Origin: Perkinsus olseni
Taxonomy: Eukaryota > Perkinsozoa > Perkinsida > Perkinsidae
Reading direction: 5' to 3'
Length of the DNA stretch: 64,000 bases
NCBI GenBank assembly: GCA_013115135.1
Contig: JABANP010000018.1
Span: 1-64,000, forward strand
Position numbers and translations under genes: made by a program. Below are positions 1 to 11,710 of the stretch, piece after piece (the stretch's first letter is position 1; each line of letters opens with the position of its first letter). The notes under the pieces are model-generated. The model made no database searches. It was given only the letters and a program-made list of their open reading frames with translations, and was not told the origin of the DNA.

Positions 1-2
1 AA

Positions 3-179
3 TGTGGAGCAGGGACGTACTCTGCAGAACGCAAGATACGAGAGACTGCTGACGAGGGGTGTATACTACTTGGAGATGGTAGAAACCAACTGTCTGTCGT
101 ACGGACTGCTTAGCTATGTCAGCGACTTAAGAAAATAAGAGAGAGAGCAAGATAGCAAGACCGGCTTCACTCTTCAACA
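3..179 (-). repeat. 3' LTR of the retrotransposon
   Basis: This copy matches 5542-5715 along its whole length apart from a few substitutions and short indels. It begins TGTTGAAGAG and ends CTCCACA on the minus strand. The two bases at 1-2 also match, so the repeat could start just outside the window. Confidence 0.9.
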
Positions 180-189
180 TTCCCCCGCC

Positions 190-2330
190 GCGGGAAGTAA
201 TCATCTTGAGGGTTACCGATGTACTCGCTACAACAAAGAAGGAGAGTTGATGGGAGAGATAGCAGCTACACTGTGCCCTTAATGGCTCTCACAGCATAGA
301 CAGTACCAGTGAGCCATTTCTGGCCTAACTCTGGTACGACCATGATTGTAACGAAGAACGCTGTGATCTCCCCACCGATAATGGTAGAGAAATCAGACCG
401 AGGCGAGAGAGGCATCACCGAAGGTGGATCGAAGACACGAAGAATAGCATCTTCATTCTCAGCGCTCACCTGGGATCCACTTACAGTCGGAGAGAAGATA
501 CTCGAGACGCAAGATCACGAAGCAGACTCATGTCAGCATCAGCACACGGTCCTGGCATCCTCAAAGGAATATGATGATCCGAGGACTGTCAGCAGCCCTC
601 ATCGGATAGGGGTACGACCTGAGTGCCATTGAAGGGTAAGCATCTCCCGTGAACATGGTGTAGGTGCTACTACCATGAGTCGAAGAGGCATTTTCAGAGA
701 AGACCTGACAATGTTGTTCCTACAATGAAGCAAACCCTCGGCATCAGGAGCCGTCCGTAGCAGCGTTGCCATTCTGCTGAATAAGGCAACGTAACATAAA
801 ATTTACAAGACGATGGCGGGACTCCGTGCCAGCCGTTCAGACGACTATTAGCATGGCCAGGCGCTCCTCGCCCATCGAGATACCCAAAGCCACGACTCCA
901 TACCTGCTTTACCCAGGTTGGTAAAGCGGGCATCAGCATCAGATGGTGCCCAAAGGATAAATCCATGGGCTTCTGGGAAAATACTTTCGAGCCCGGCCAA
1001 CAAAGAGAGTGAGGGTGCGTGAGTGAGGGATTATAGCATGAGCTACATATCCAGTCACAACGTCCACCTCACCAACAAACACATCAAAGAGTCGTGTGAT
1101 ACGGAGAACGGCAGCCCTCTGTCCAGCAGCAGGGTCCTAGGAGGTCAATCTCAGGAGCTCCCAAGCGCTGTGTAGCCTTGAGCAGCTGAGACCCCAAAGC
1201 GTGAGGAGACCGCACGAGTGTGCGCTGAGCACAGGCTGGCTTATGTAGCGCACAACGCCGTTGGAGCTCGCAGAAATACTCAGAGAGAGGACCAGCGTCG
1301 AAAAGTCAAACTTGACGTGACCTGGCATACTGCTTTATAGGCCCCTAAGTGAGCATAATACAAATGAAGCCTATCACAAACTTCACGCCTCAGTTCCCGA
1401 GGAACAGCTAACCCGCGAGTAACCGAGTTCACTACATAGGCTCTTCAACGGGTCTCCGGAAGCATCAGCAACAACAGAGTACTTGCGGAGAGTCCCTAGC
1501 ATCGGCCTTCGAATTACAAGAAGGGTCTAAGAGGGGCTTGAAATCAGAATCATCCCTCTGCTTAAGCTTAACATAATCTTTCAATGGTTTAATAATACTA
1601 GGATCATCATCACTGCAGTCAGCAACTTCGACATGATCATATCATCACTAATTTCCACACAGTCGCTACTGTCAGAGCGAAGGCGAGCTTGACGAACTGC
1701 TTCAATCAAGAGCGGGTCAGCACAGGGACAGCATCGAAGAGAGAGACCTCGCGAATAACAGTCACTCTGGATTCTCTTGCCAGACAAAATGGAAGACTCG
1801 ACCACCATATGGTACCAGCAGCTGGGCAATTTTGAACCGAGTCTTCAGCTCCCATGACGGAACGGTAACAGATTTCCAGCCGCAGCGAAAAGCCTCGAAG
1901 TCAGATGACTGTAACGAGCCGAAAGGCCCTACATAACCTATAATAGTGGCCTCATGCTGTCGGTGTGTACAACTCCAGGAGCAGGAACGCACGACTTAAC
2001 AGACCTCAGCAGCGCGAGCGGTTTCGTGCACAAAGCAGAGCCAGCCTGAGCACGATAAAGTTCTTTACGAACTATGAATGCTGTGCCGCTTCGCAGCCTG
2101 AATTAAGTGCGCACTGCAACGAACGAGTGTTATAAGTAGAGTCACTATTATCACAAGCCGCGGTGCCAAAATTAGAAGCGTCACAGAACAGGTAGGAAGA
2201 CAGCGCGCTCGCATCCAAGTTTAATACTCGACTTATAGGGGAAAACGAGCAAATTCAACCAGAACAGATTCTAACGCTCTATAGGCACTCAACGCTGATG
2301 AACTCATCCAAGTCACCGACAGAATCTTGC
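190..2330 (-). other. Degraded RNase H/integrase part of the element
   Basis: By position this stretch should hold RNase H and integrase. Only short open pieces remain, such as 1762-1992, 694-966 and 266-469, each in a different frame. No intact HHCC or DDE set could be identified. The last piece (266-469) has a hydrophobic segment (EITAFFVTIMVV) that might be a membrane helix, but I cannot assign it. Confidence 0.45.
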
Positions 2331-3201
2331 TCAAACTCTACGTCTCAGAATATAACGCATACGGAGCCATGAGATTGCTCTGGAACCCCAGCGGATCATA
2401 CACTGAGCAATAAGGCTCATCACATCACGACGGGTAAGGATGACTTTGTCTTTAGAGGCAGCAATAACGCAAGTCGGAAAGTCTAGGGCCATCACTGTCT
2501 GACAGAGTGTCATCGGGGTTCCATAAGAGGCCGAGTAATTCCTACAAGGATGCTCGACTGGAACTCCCACACGACACTTCTTAGGTTGACAGTGAAAGCC
2601 GTATTTGCGACAAGTCTCTAGCAGAATACGGAACTGCGTCCGACAAAAGGGACGGATCCGAGCACGCAACGATGAGATCATCCATGTACCCTGAGTAGAC
2701 AACAGAGGCCTTACTTCCGTATTGAGTATTAAATGTGGCTTGAGCTTCTACACATATAAGAAACAGCATGCTGCAAAGCTGCAGCGCTGTGAGGACTCCC
2801 CCATAGGGGAGAAATGAGCCGGAAAAGATCATCGCCCCAAGCCAAAACAAAAATAAATACTCTACATCGGGATCCGCTGAGTTCCTGAGCTGATAATAAG
2901 CACACTCCAAATCTACGAGAGCCACGGCAGGATAGGGCTCTAAATGCTAACAGGTGAGGCAAAGTGCCTCTCAACACCGAATCATGGGGTTTGGTCCTGC
3001 CTAGACCAGAACCTATAAGGCCCCGGAAAGACAACACCATTCAAGACGTAGCCTAACCGGAGTGGACTTCGATGGGCTGAGCACAGCAAAATGAGATATC
3101 AGCCCCGTAACTTTCGCCCACTCCGATTTATCGACCCTGACGAGAACACCCATGTCGATATAACGTTGAAAACACCTTAGCGTAATTATCAAATGAATCA
3201 T
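2331..3201 (-). pseudogene. Retrotransposon reverse transcriptase, broken
   Basis: Motifs appear in order along the minus strand but in different frames: an entry block (ISHFAVLSPSKSTPVRLRL), motif A (ALVDLECAYYQL, catalytic Asp), motif B (FLPYGG) and motif C (YMDDLIV, the two catalytic Asp). A downstream ILTRRDVMSLIAQ block resembles the TRR...DPLG segment of BEL/Pao polymerases. At least three frame changes interrupt the domain. Confidence 0.8.
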
Positions 3202-3631
3202 CTGCTTTCAACTCTGAGCCGCTGCCTTGTGCTTCAAGATGCATCGGTTGATGTCACTCGCAGTGGGCTTGGGTAGTCTCCTTTGTACTCAGCCACGGCA
3301 CGCCGTAACAGAAACGCTCAACCGTCGTCTCCCTTTACCCTCCGAGTCGATGGTCTTCTATAGCAAAGCCTTCAAAACGAGTTTGATTGTAGCTGAACTT
3401 CGTCGGCTTTTGTAGGAACCGTCTCGTCTTCGGTGACAGCACCCCTCCGCGAGGAAACCGTCGTCGAAACCACAGAGGATGGAATCTGAGAAGTCAACCT
3501 CTGTAGGATGTTCTCTGATGTGATCACCGTCTTCAATAGTCTCAGCAAGTATGTGTAAAAAGTCAACGTTGTTGACCGGCTCTTCGTCACGTGCAGGCTG
3601 ACCTTTTACAATACCCTGAGCGGTCTCGCGA

Positions 3632-4052
3632 TCAACAGCAGCACGGAGGATGACACCTTGGGAACAAACATGTAACAACAACGAGAGGGCTCTTAAAAGC
3701 CGACATACCAAGGATGAGGTCAGCTGCTAACGGAACCGGAGCCACCAGACACCAGATCTCAGTTGCTTTATGTGGCACTTGTAATCTAATACGAACCGCT
3801 TCATGACATTCAAAAGTCGAGCCATCCGCTAAAAATTGCTTTAGCCGAAACACGCTTGCTCGATCCTATACGACTAACGGGCAACTCTGAACGGAACTTC
3901 TGACTAATAAAGCTACGACCGGCCCCGGTATCTAACATCGCGATAACCGAGGTCGCTGAACTCCCAGGAGATACAGATTGCGAGCAAGCGACGACATCAA
4001 CTGGAACACGGAGAGGAGCAGACTGATAATCATCGGATAGAATCTCGTTCAC
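3632..4052 (-). pseudogene. Retrotransposon aspartic protease, broken
   Basis: AMLDTGAGRSFIS carries the catalytic Asp of retropepsins (D-T-G-A). About 70 residues later, in a second frame, ADLILGMSAFK matches the hydrophobic-hydrophobic-G strand that ends the domain. The two halves are separated by a frame change near 3835-3850. In the family this enzyme cuts the gag-pol polyprotein. Confidence 0.75.
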
Positions 4053-5493
4053 TGGCTCGCATTAGAGTAGCCACCCATGCCGCATCCGGAGTGGCATTGG
4101 GTGGCAAGCGGCTAGAACTCAAAGCGTCGTAAGACTGAGCCTCAGGAATCGACTGGTTACTAGACCGACTACTAGACTGATTCTCAGGAGCTGAAACAGA
4201 ATTCGATTTCCTGGGCTTACGACACGAGTAACACAGTGCCCGAACTGGCCACAACGGTCGCAGTGCAACTTACGATCCTTGGCCAGTCTACATCTGGAGG
4301 CTCGATGCCCAAAGTTGCCACATGCAAGGCATCGTGACTCAATGCTATTAGGCAGATCATCAGGACAATCCCGAGCTTTTATGCCCTTTGATCAAACAAC
4401 GCTTACAAGTATCAAAAAGGCAAAGATTTCAAATGAGGGAAACGCCGACCGGGGGTCCCCAAGGTAGCCACCTCTGGAACAGGTGGCACGGAAGAAGGGG
4501 CCTGTGATCGCCATAACTTAGCTCGAGACTCCAACTGAGATCTTGCTGTAGCCAGAGCGGTACCAGACAGAAGATACTGCAGGGCCCAGTCGTTGAAGGG
4601 TGCCAATGCACAGTTGATCAGCTTGTCAAACACAGCCGAATCCGATAAGGTATCACCTTGAAGGCGGAGTTCTACCCCTGAACTTGTCAACCTGGGATAG
4701 AAATGATAGATAGGACGACCCGGCCGTCTGCCTCAAATCATGCCATTCCTGTCGCAGCCTCGCTGCTTCACTAACATCCTGATACGTCGTTAATAACGCC
4801 GCTCTCAAGTCCCTATACAACTCCTGGAAGCGAGCAACCAGTGCTTGAACATCAGAGAACTCCGAGAGAGCATAGTCCGTGGAAGCCGAAATACGGTTCC
4901 TGACGTCTTCTGACAGGGAGTAGAGAAGCAGAAAGTACGAGCACACTGAGCCAGGGGCTATCGCGCTCGTAGCAAGCAGACGGTCAAAGCTACTTAGATG
5001 CGCTCGGACCGACCCTGAAGTAGATGTTGATCTTGAATTAGAAAAATAGACCACCCCCTGACGTTGCCGGTAAAGCGACCGTAGCTGGGATCTCCTCCGG
5101 ACTTCCTCCTATAAATCGAGGAAAGTCAGTTGTCTTCAATTCCTGCCTCGCCTCCCTTGCGAGCATTCTGCACTATCTGACAACACTTACTGCGAGCATC
5201 GGTCGGCTGGGCAGTTGACGACACTCCGTCTGCGGAAACCTGCAAAGGGGGTCCTCTTGGGCCAAAGGCTGTCGCTGGGATGGCGTCGAAGGGGTAACAT
5301 TGGGAGGCGTTGGGGGCAGTGAGGCAAGGGCCTCCACCCTCGCAGATAGGCCCTCAATCCTCTCAACAAGCTTAGCTACGACTCCTTCTGTAACCACACT
5401 CGGGGAGCCCGTCGGATCTGACTGCGAGTTCCCCGCTTCTCTCGACGGTGTGGCGACCGAAGCTGTAGACTTCCTCCTAGTTTGACGGGGCAT
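4030..5493 (-). pseudogene. Retrotransposon gag (capsid and nucleocapsid), broken
   Basis: The start codon at 5493 opens a basic N-terminus (MPRQTRRKS). A helical capsid-like block (about 5054-4653) follows in another frame, and a nucleocapsid with CCHC zinc knuckles lies near 4345-4225. The first knuckle (CLACGNFGHRASRC) is perfect C-x2-C-x4-H-x4-C. The second has C-x2-C-x4-H but loses its last Cys because the frame changes near 4225. Several frame changes separate the blocks. The family role is packaging element RNA in virus-like particles; this copy cannot encode a full product. Confidence 0.75.
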
Positions 5494-5541
5494 TGAAGTA
5501 CGTCTTCGGAGTTAACGTTCTCGGATGATTGTTGCAACTAA

Positions 5542-5715
5542 TGTGGAGCAGGGACGTACTCGTAGAACGCAAGATACGAGAGACTGCTGACGAGGGGTGT
5601 ATACTACTTGAGATGGTAGAAACCAACTGTCTGTCGTACGGACTGTAGCTATGTCAGCGACTTAAGAAAATAAGAGAGAGAGCAAGATAGCAAGACAAGC
5701 TTCCACTCTTCAACA
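5542..5715 (-). repeat. 5' LTR of the retrotransposon
   Basis: Partner of the repeat at 3-179. On the minus strand the sequence just inside it (complement of about 5522-5541) would be the primer-binding site, but it does not begin with the usual TGG, so no priming tRNA is proposed. Confidence 0.9.
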
Positions 5716-5936
5716 CCAGCGTCACGCTTCCGATGCGCGTGCGTGCCGGGCCGTCGGAAAGAGTTGAGGCGACATTCCCAATTGGGGGTCTTCCCCGACA
5801 GGTCTCGAGCAGCTACTTCCTCTCTTGCCAGGCGGTTGGCTCCTCTAGGCGATAAGCAATCGCTTTTCCCTCGGTAGATGCCTATCACGCACCATCAAGG
5901 TAGCAGCTAGCGTTGCATCATGCGCATGCGTACCGA

Positions 5937-6347
5937 CTACAGAAGAATTCCTATGGCTACCAAACGTGAGAGGATCTCTGCAGCGTAGAGCAGCTGTGTG
6001 ATCTCCACGACCAATCCGATTGCTCCAATCATCAGACCATAACGTTGTGCGTGTTTTGACGATCCCCCAAAGATGCGCGAGGCTTTGCTCTGACACGTCT
6101 GGTGCGGCGACTCGCCCATGAGGTTTACTAGGGATGTGGACGGAAGGTCTTGCAGATGGAGAATCAGCAATACCAGCCTACGTTGCTCACTAGTGGGCTG
6201 CTGTTTATCCTTCCAGTACCACCACTCTACGACCAGCCCTGGGCGAGCGATACTTTCTTCAACATGCGTCAGGAGGATGACAGGTGTGCGGTTCGAACCC
6301 GCGACCTCTCCAAGTCCCCGATACTGTCGTTCTCGCTGAGACTTCAC
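5937..6347 (-). CDS. Possible exon(s) of an unknown membrane protein
   Basis: I do not recognise this gene. The minus strand is open for 136 codons and ends in a hydrophobic stretch (GLMIGAIGLVVEITQLLYAA) that could be a membrane helix. The region around 6255-6325 looks like an intron, starting GTATCG, ending TTGAAG and carrying a perfect tRNA-like T-arm (TGCGG-TTCGAAC-CCGCG on the plus strand). Another open piece (5649-5888) continues downstream and overlaps the LTR end. Gene limits are unknown. Confidence 0.3.
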   Translation of the reverse strand: MKSQRERQYRGLGEVAGSNRTPVILLTHVEESIARPGLVVEWWYWKDKQQPTSEQRRLVLLILHLQDLPSTSLVNLMGESPHQTCQSKASRIFGGSSKHAQRYGLMIGAIGLVVEITQLLYAAEILSRLVAIGILL

Positions 6348-6644
6348 CGGCCTCCCTTCACATCATTGTTCAGGTCTTGTACCTAAACCCCCTTTTCTTT
6401 TAAACCAAGTACCATTCACATGTCCATAAAAGATCCTATACGCAGGCCTGAGGGGTCGCTACTAGAGCTTCCCCATGAAGTCATCGCTAGGATCGGAGGG
6501 TAATAACATCACTCCTACTGTGAAGAAGTGGTGAATTGCTCGGCCTCCTAGGTTCTGTTCTACTGGTCGCTGGGGTGGTCTCCACGCCCTCAGCGTGACC
6601 AATAGTAGCATCAACGCAGCGATATCGCCTTGCCTAGAAAAAGA

Positions 6645-7119
6645 ATGGCAACGCGAAAGACCATGTGTAACCAGACAGTCGTTGGTCGGTCGTTGTTCGA
6701 CTACTTGCCGTTTTCAGGATCGCTGCGGTGCTATTTTTCGTTTGTCTAATAACACTAACAACGAGTGTTCCTACCATCCCCAAGGTTACGAAGAGGATCT
6801 TGAGGTTGCCGGTGGAAGATACCTCCAATTCACCAGAACGTAATGCTGGCTACAGCTCCTGGACCTAGTAAGTGCATGCCTGCGCAGTTACCTTTGCTGC
6901 GGTCGTCATCTCGATGCCAATGGCTACGCCGAGGGATGTACAGCTGGCCCACATGTCGCCATTACCCCGAAGCGTAACCGTACGCGTAACCAGAGCTGGG
7001 TCAAGCGTCGCAAGCGCTATGCTAGGGAGAGGAGTCGCTTGTACAGTACCAGTACAACTGCCTCTGTTGGAACTCCTAGAGCTCCGCAACTCCCGAAGGC
7101 TGTGCTTGTCGACTCTTAG
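6645..7119 (+). CDS. Small zinc-binding protein with CCG...GC...H motif
   Basis: The proposed exons are 6645-6677, 6718-6839 and 6888-7119, giving about 128 residues. Introns of 40 and 48 nt keep the frame and join conserved-looking sequence. The core has ordered metal-ligand candidates: a CG near residue 14, CSYHP near residue 29, then YLCCGRHLD, and finally GCTAGPHV. This spacing resembles compact Cys/His zinc modules (CHORD-like and related fingers) but I cannot name the family. A strongly basic segment (WVKRRKRYARERSR) follows and could bind nucleic acid. An AG eight bases before the ATG (6636-6637) could be a spliced-leader acceptor. The metal site is inference. Confidence 0.6.
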
Positions 7120-7412
7120 ATCGACGTGACACTTACTGCGACGACCGCGACGGTCGTGGTGCTACTTGGAGGGTGTCCACTCACAATGGTAGATGCTGCT
7201 CTTCACTGCTATTATGCTGCCTTATCATGTCCCTGCTTACACGCATGTGCAAGCGGAAGGACTATTTTAATACTGTTGTCTCCCTCGTTGATTCTGCATC
7301 ATCAAAGTGATCACTATCAAGCTGCTGGAGACATCTGCTGTTACTATCGATGCTGTTACTGCTCCTGCTCCTCCTCCTTTTCATTGTGTGTAGACTGACT
7401 GCTGTGAGTTTC

Positions 7413-7982
7413 TTAGTCATTTTGTCTTCCTCCGTCTAGGAGTACATTGCTGCACCATATGGTGTACATGAGGCTCTTGGACGGGTAGGACTCTATGTCG
7501 CTCCAGCCGTCGTCTGAGAGACCAAAAGATCGACGAAGATGCTCAGTCGTCTGAACTCGTCCCAGAGTTGTAACTGAGTAGTTGTTATGATGATGATGCT
7601 CTTTTGGTGAGAAGATACTACTATCGATCAGACTTGTGCTCTCCTGAGTGTTGGGTTGAGTCACGCTAAAAATAGAACGGAAGGAGGGAATATAGTCCTT
7701 TGAGGAATCACTTTCTTCCACTATGGATGCTTTTATCAAGGAGATCGACCGCCGCCTGGCGGAGCTGTTGCTAAGAAGAACGTCAGCGTGCGGTGGCTGG
7801 GAGAAAGTAATAGGTGTGGGGCATGGTGTGGCACGTCCCTTAGTGCGCATCAGGAATGATCGTGCAGTGTACTCCGGCCAGTTCGAGTCGAACGTCGAGC
7901 TGCGTCGCAAGCGATAGTATTCTAGAGGGAGTATGGGGAATTCCCGCTTCCGTCTTATATATGTCCGCCGCGTTCTTGTCAC
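7413..7982 (-). CDS. Unrecognised Ser-rich open frame
   Basis: A 189-codon open frame on the minus strand begins at GTG rather than ATG, so if real it is an internal or last exon. It encodes a basic N-terminal part, then Ser-, His- and Asn-rich sequence with ESDSSKD and EHHHHNNY stretches. No domain is recognised. It would be convergent with the zinc protein ending at 7119. Roughly 7120-7412 between them shows no clear gene. Confidence 0.35.
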   Translation of the reverse strand: MTRTRRTYIRRKREFPILPLEYYRLRRSSTFDSNWPEYTARSFLMRTKGRATPCPTPITFSQPPHADVLLSNSSARRRSISLIKASIVEESDSSKDYIPSFRSIFSVTQPNTQESTSLIDSSIFSPKEHHHHNNYSVTTLGRVQTTEHLRRSFGLSDDGWSDIESYPSKSLMYTIWCSNVLLDGGRQND

Positions 7983-8068
7983 GAAGTCCGCGAGTCTCTT
8001 CTCCCTAGGACTAACTTCTGAGATAATTCACAGGGGGGCCATTGCTCTCTGCGAACCGAACCCGAGCT

Positions 8069-9481
8069 ATGAGAGGCTACAATGGTGTAGCATGACTCCT
8101 TTTTCTTCTTGAAGCTCAGATTCCTTCTGCGGGCCCGTACTCTCCCATCGTGCTGGATCGGCAGAATCGTGGTCAGTTAAAGGAAGCGCAGTACAAGGGG
8201 GAGCCTAGCAGTTCAGCAGAACCTTCTCTCTGCCCTGGTCCACGTCGACTCATGCACTCCCGAGGGCCGCCGAACCATTTCAAGCCAGCTAGTCGGATGT
8301 AGGTCGCGTACCGTTGATGACGAGCTCGCTAGGGAAGACTTGGCGGCGGTCGAAGCCCAGCGGGCATGCGTAGCAACAGTTGAAGCACTGCACAGTGGGA
8401 CACTCATCTCCTGTGTGGGGGCATTGTGAGACTGTCAGAAGAGCTCGTTGCGAGTGGTACCCGTGAGGAGGCTCTGAAACGCGATAATAAGAGGCTAGTG
8501 CATGACCTGGGTGTGATCACTGCCGCCTATGATGAGCTCCAACATAAAGTAGGGCGATGGGGCCTTTCGAGGGGGCTCGTTGGAGGTTGGCAGATGAGGA
8601 GGGTTAGTGATGCTGCATCCACGTCGGCGAGCATATGGCGGAGGCGTGCTGAAGAGGCTGAGAGGAAGTCTGACAAGGCTGAAGAGGAGCGGAGGCGGTT
8701 GATTAAGAAAGTAATAGCGCCTCCCTTCGGGAGTTATTACTATTGGTAAATTGATGATGAGGGGGACCCTTGCTTGGTCGTTGGTAGTAGGAAATCGATG
8801 AGCTCCTCTTCTATTGGCAGGAATGGGAGGTGGATGACTGTGTGATCGTTGGCCTGGCGCTCTACATCAGTACACCTCTTCGATAATTATCATGTCTATT
8901 CTTCCAAGGTCCGCAGCCTGCAGGATTCCCTCACTATGCTGCGGAGACGTGAGGATACTCGAGCGAGTGAAGAGACTCGTGTAGGGAATACTGACAGTCT
9001 ACGGGCGAAAGTGAGAGCGCCTGGACCGTTGGGGTCGCGTGCATTGTGGATATCAGAGCCTCGTAGTGTTAGTTGCGCTCGCTTGAGGAGGAGAATGCGG
9101 CTCTGCGGGGCAAAGTGGATCTGCTCGAAGAGAAAAACCGTCGCGAATCCACTTCCACACGAGCGTCAGTCCGGCTCCGGATTATCGCCGAGGGAAGGCG
9201 GCTCCTGATAGGCTGCGGTCCTCGCGCAAACGGGCTGAAGTGAAGTTGCAGGAGGTGCAGGCGGAGAACCGGTCGCTGAGGGAGTCGTTGTTGTTGGCAG
9301 AATGCACCACGGATCTCACAGGGGATCACGGGTGAGGATGTATGAGAGCTGAACGCGCGACTTGTCTGTTGATGTTCTGACTGGCTTCGCGGTCAGACAC
9401 AAGGAGGGCTCGTCCATGAAGCGGGAAGAAGCAGAGCTGAGTGTCTCGTTACCAGCATTCGACTGGAGCAAGTTTGGCTGA
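8069..9481 (+). CDS. Nine-exon coiled-coil protein
   Basis: The proposed exons are 8069-8084, 8115-8298, 8333-8394, 8439-8548, 8594-8710, 8909-9010, 9073-9168, 9198-9331 and 9397-9481. They sum to 906 nt, 302 codons with stop, and every junction keeps phase. The N-terminal 85 residues are Pro/Ser-rich and likely disordered. From about residue 90 the protein is charged heptad sequence (RRAEEAERKSDKAEEERRRL; SLEEENAALRGKVDLLEEKN), a typical coiled coil. It ends LPAFDWSKFG. Introns range from 29 to 198 nt. No family is recognised; a structural or scaffold role is only a guess. It lies 178 bp upstream of the ferredoxin reductase gene. Confidence 0.65.
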
Positions 9482-9658
9482 AGCATGTTGGTCCCTTCCT
9501 TACTTGATGGTGGATAAGCGACGCCACGTGTTGTGTTACAGTCGAGAGTCTCGTCCTGGGTGGATCCACTGGTCGTCCCTGACACACTTCTGTCGAAGAT
9601 GGAAAGGCTCACACTAATACCTCTACTACGGCAATAGGATTGGCTCATAGTTTTTACA

Positions 9659-11710
9659 ATGTCTCGAGTCCCAAGTGGATTCCTTCGATTGTCGGGAACT
9701 CTCCTATCCAAAACCGTGCCCAGAATAGCGGTTCTGGGTTCAGGGCCCAGGAGCGTTTTACACCGCCAAAGTACATAATGAGACAGTCGGACTCGACGCG
9801 CATCGACATGTTTGAACGGTAAAGACGACGCTACTGTACGCCAGAGTGAGCGAGATTGGCCGCCAGGTTGCCTGAGCCCTTCGGCCTCGTTAATTTTGGT
9901 GTTGCACCGGACCATCCTGAAGTCAAGAACGTCCGCAACGAGTTCCGAGGGGTCGCCCATGAGTACCATGACCGCTTCAGGCTCTTTGCCGCCGCTGAAC
10001 CGAAGGTACCGTGCTTCGCTCCGCCGTCCCATTGACGGTTTTTCACTCAGTTGTCGACCCTACAGCAGCACTATGATGGCATTGTTGTAGCGACGGGCGC
10101 TCAGGCTGCGAACCGCCTTGAGCTTCCCGGCAGTGAGAGTGTTCAACGAGGCATCCTGACGGCGCGGGATTTTGTAGGCGGCGGTCTACCCTTCACTTAG
10201 TAGCAGTCTGTGTCCTTCCGCAGGTCTCCTCACAGCCAAACTCCCCTCCCCCGAAAAGGTCGGTAGAGGGCTTCGAGAGAGTATCTTTTGAGCGTGCTTA
10301 CTTCAGTCGGGCGAGGTTGTTGTTATTGGCCTGGGAAATGTCGCCTTGGACGTTGCTCGGGTTCTGTCTAAATCAGCGGAGGAGTTTGCGGACACCGAAA
10401 TCAGCAAGGAGGCTCTACGATGGCTGTCGGATCGCCCGACGGACTCCGGCAAGGTGGAGCCTTTCCGTCTCTGGGGTCTTTGCTTGGTGGTCACGTCATA
10501 TCTGGCTAGGTGACGGTTATTGGTCGGAGAGGCTTCCCCGAGGCAAAATTCACCAATAAGGAACTGCGTGAGATTACTCGCATCAGCGGTGTCACGGCGA
10601 GGGCCTACGAATCCGAGGTAGCAGTGAAACGCCACTTTTCTTTGTCTCAACCGCCCTGCTCAGCTCGTAGGAAAGGAGGACTGGCATCTTGATCGCGCCA
10701 AGAAGCGCGGCTTACATTTGGTTGAAGAGATGGTCTCTCATGGACCGTCGGCAACGGGCCGCGAGGTAACTGCTGCCAGTAGATGTACAGGTTCCGAAGA
10801 CTAGCGCAACTGCGGCAGATACTGCTGCGCTTCCATAGTGTCCCTCGGAGGGTGCTTACGAGTGCTGATGGCCGGACCCTAAAAGGGATCCTCGTGGAAC
10901 ATCCGGACGGCACAACCGAAGTGAGAGCGTTCAAGCGTATCCCTCCGCGCTTGGCCGCTTCACCCAGCCTCACCTTTCCTTCAGGTCATCCCTTGTAGCC
11001 TGCTGGTAGAGGCAGTGCGGTTCAAAGTGGTGCCTCCTGTGGCAACGTCCCAGCCAGGCGCGGCATCTGATTGCGTCACGGATGACCTGCAGATCGACTC
11101 GCGTACGTGGTCTTTTCTTCTGCGGTTGGTACGATGGTTGCTGCTCAGGGACAGGCGGTATGGCACACGATGGAACGGGTAGAGTTTTCCGCCCTGGTCT
11201 GTATCTAGCAGGCTGGGCCAAGAGAGGTCCGACTGGCATCATCGCGGCCAACATACCGTGCAGCCAAGCCACTGCCAATGCTGGTAAGCCTTTTGTCTCG
11301 TGGGCATGGATGATGGTGTGTGTCTGATGCCGGCCTATCCACCACGGAATTTGATCGAGTATACTGTGGAATAGAGGCGAGTAACAGAAGGTGCAGAATC
11401 GGGTGAAATGGAGTGAGAGGGTGTTGAAATCGTTGGCCACAAAGAGTCGCACCCGACGGTAGAAGGTCTTTCGTATAGCGGCTTCCTTTTTTGCACAAGC
11501 GTATCATTCGCGGGGTGCGTGTAGCCCACTTGAATGGGGATTCGAACTTCGAATCGATTCAGAGTAGCGAGAGGCGTGGAAGTCCTCGTGGAAACATTCT
11601 CCATTCCCATATTTCCGTTTAGTTGTAGAAGACATCTCGAAGTGGCGGATGCTCCACGGAGAAGGCGAAGAGGTGGATGAATCGGATGCCTGGATGGTAA
11701 TAATTGATGA
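9659..11710 (+). CDS. FDXR: Mitochondrial NADPH:ferredoxin (adrenodoxin) reductase
   Basis: The protein passes electrons from NADPH via FAD to mitochondrial ferredoxin for Fe-S cluster and haem-related chemistry. It starts with an Arg/Ser-rich presequence ([18 protein letters not shown]), then the FAD-binding AVLGSGP and [18 protein letters not shown]. Next come [11 protein letters not shown], the NADP-site [25 protein letters not shown], and near 11190-11283 the hallmark [15 protein letters not shown]. Exons recognised include 9659-9818, 9867-10005, from 10051, 10309-10470, 10512-10617, 10790-10940 and up to 11283. The 3' end, perhaps near 11710, is uncertain. Oddity: around GSGP and the next helix the frame moves +1 twice, at CCC 9746-9748 and AAA 9768-9770. 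So the copy is either mis-assembled by two bases, frameshifted in translation, or a pseudogene. Confidence 0.85.

Larger units (their letters stand above)
1..5715 (-). mobile_element. Degenerate LTR retrotransposon (BEL/Pao- or Ty3-like)
   Basis: Two near-identical terminal repeats (3-179 and 5542-5715) bracket gag, protease and reverse transcriptase pieces, all read on the minus strand in the order gag-PR-RT. LTRs start TG and end CA on the minus strand. A purine tract (GGCGGGGGAA, complement of 180-189) lies just before the 3' LTR, as expected for the plus-strand primer. The internal region is cut by many frame changes and stops, so the copy is dead. The LTRs differ at several sites, including single-base indels. 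A conserved TRRD block after RT recalls BEL/Pao elements, while the retropepsin-type DTGAG and ILG-like motifs fit Ty3 as well. The left flank is missing, so target-site duplication cannot be tested. Confidence 0.88.

Noticed and set aside
6640..6830. Minus-strand frame with a hydrophobic helix (ILFVTLGMVGTLVV)
   Set aside because: The plus strand here gives ordered zinc ligands across two in-phase introns, a better explanation.
9393..10032. Minus-strand open frame of 238 codons (9316-10032)
   Set aside because: It is antisense to the 5' exons of ferredoxin reductase, which match the family on the plus strand.
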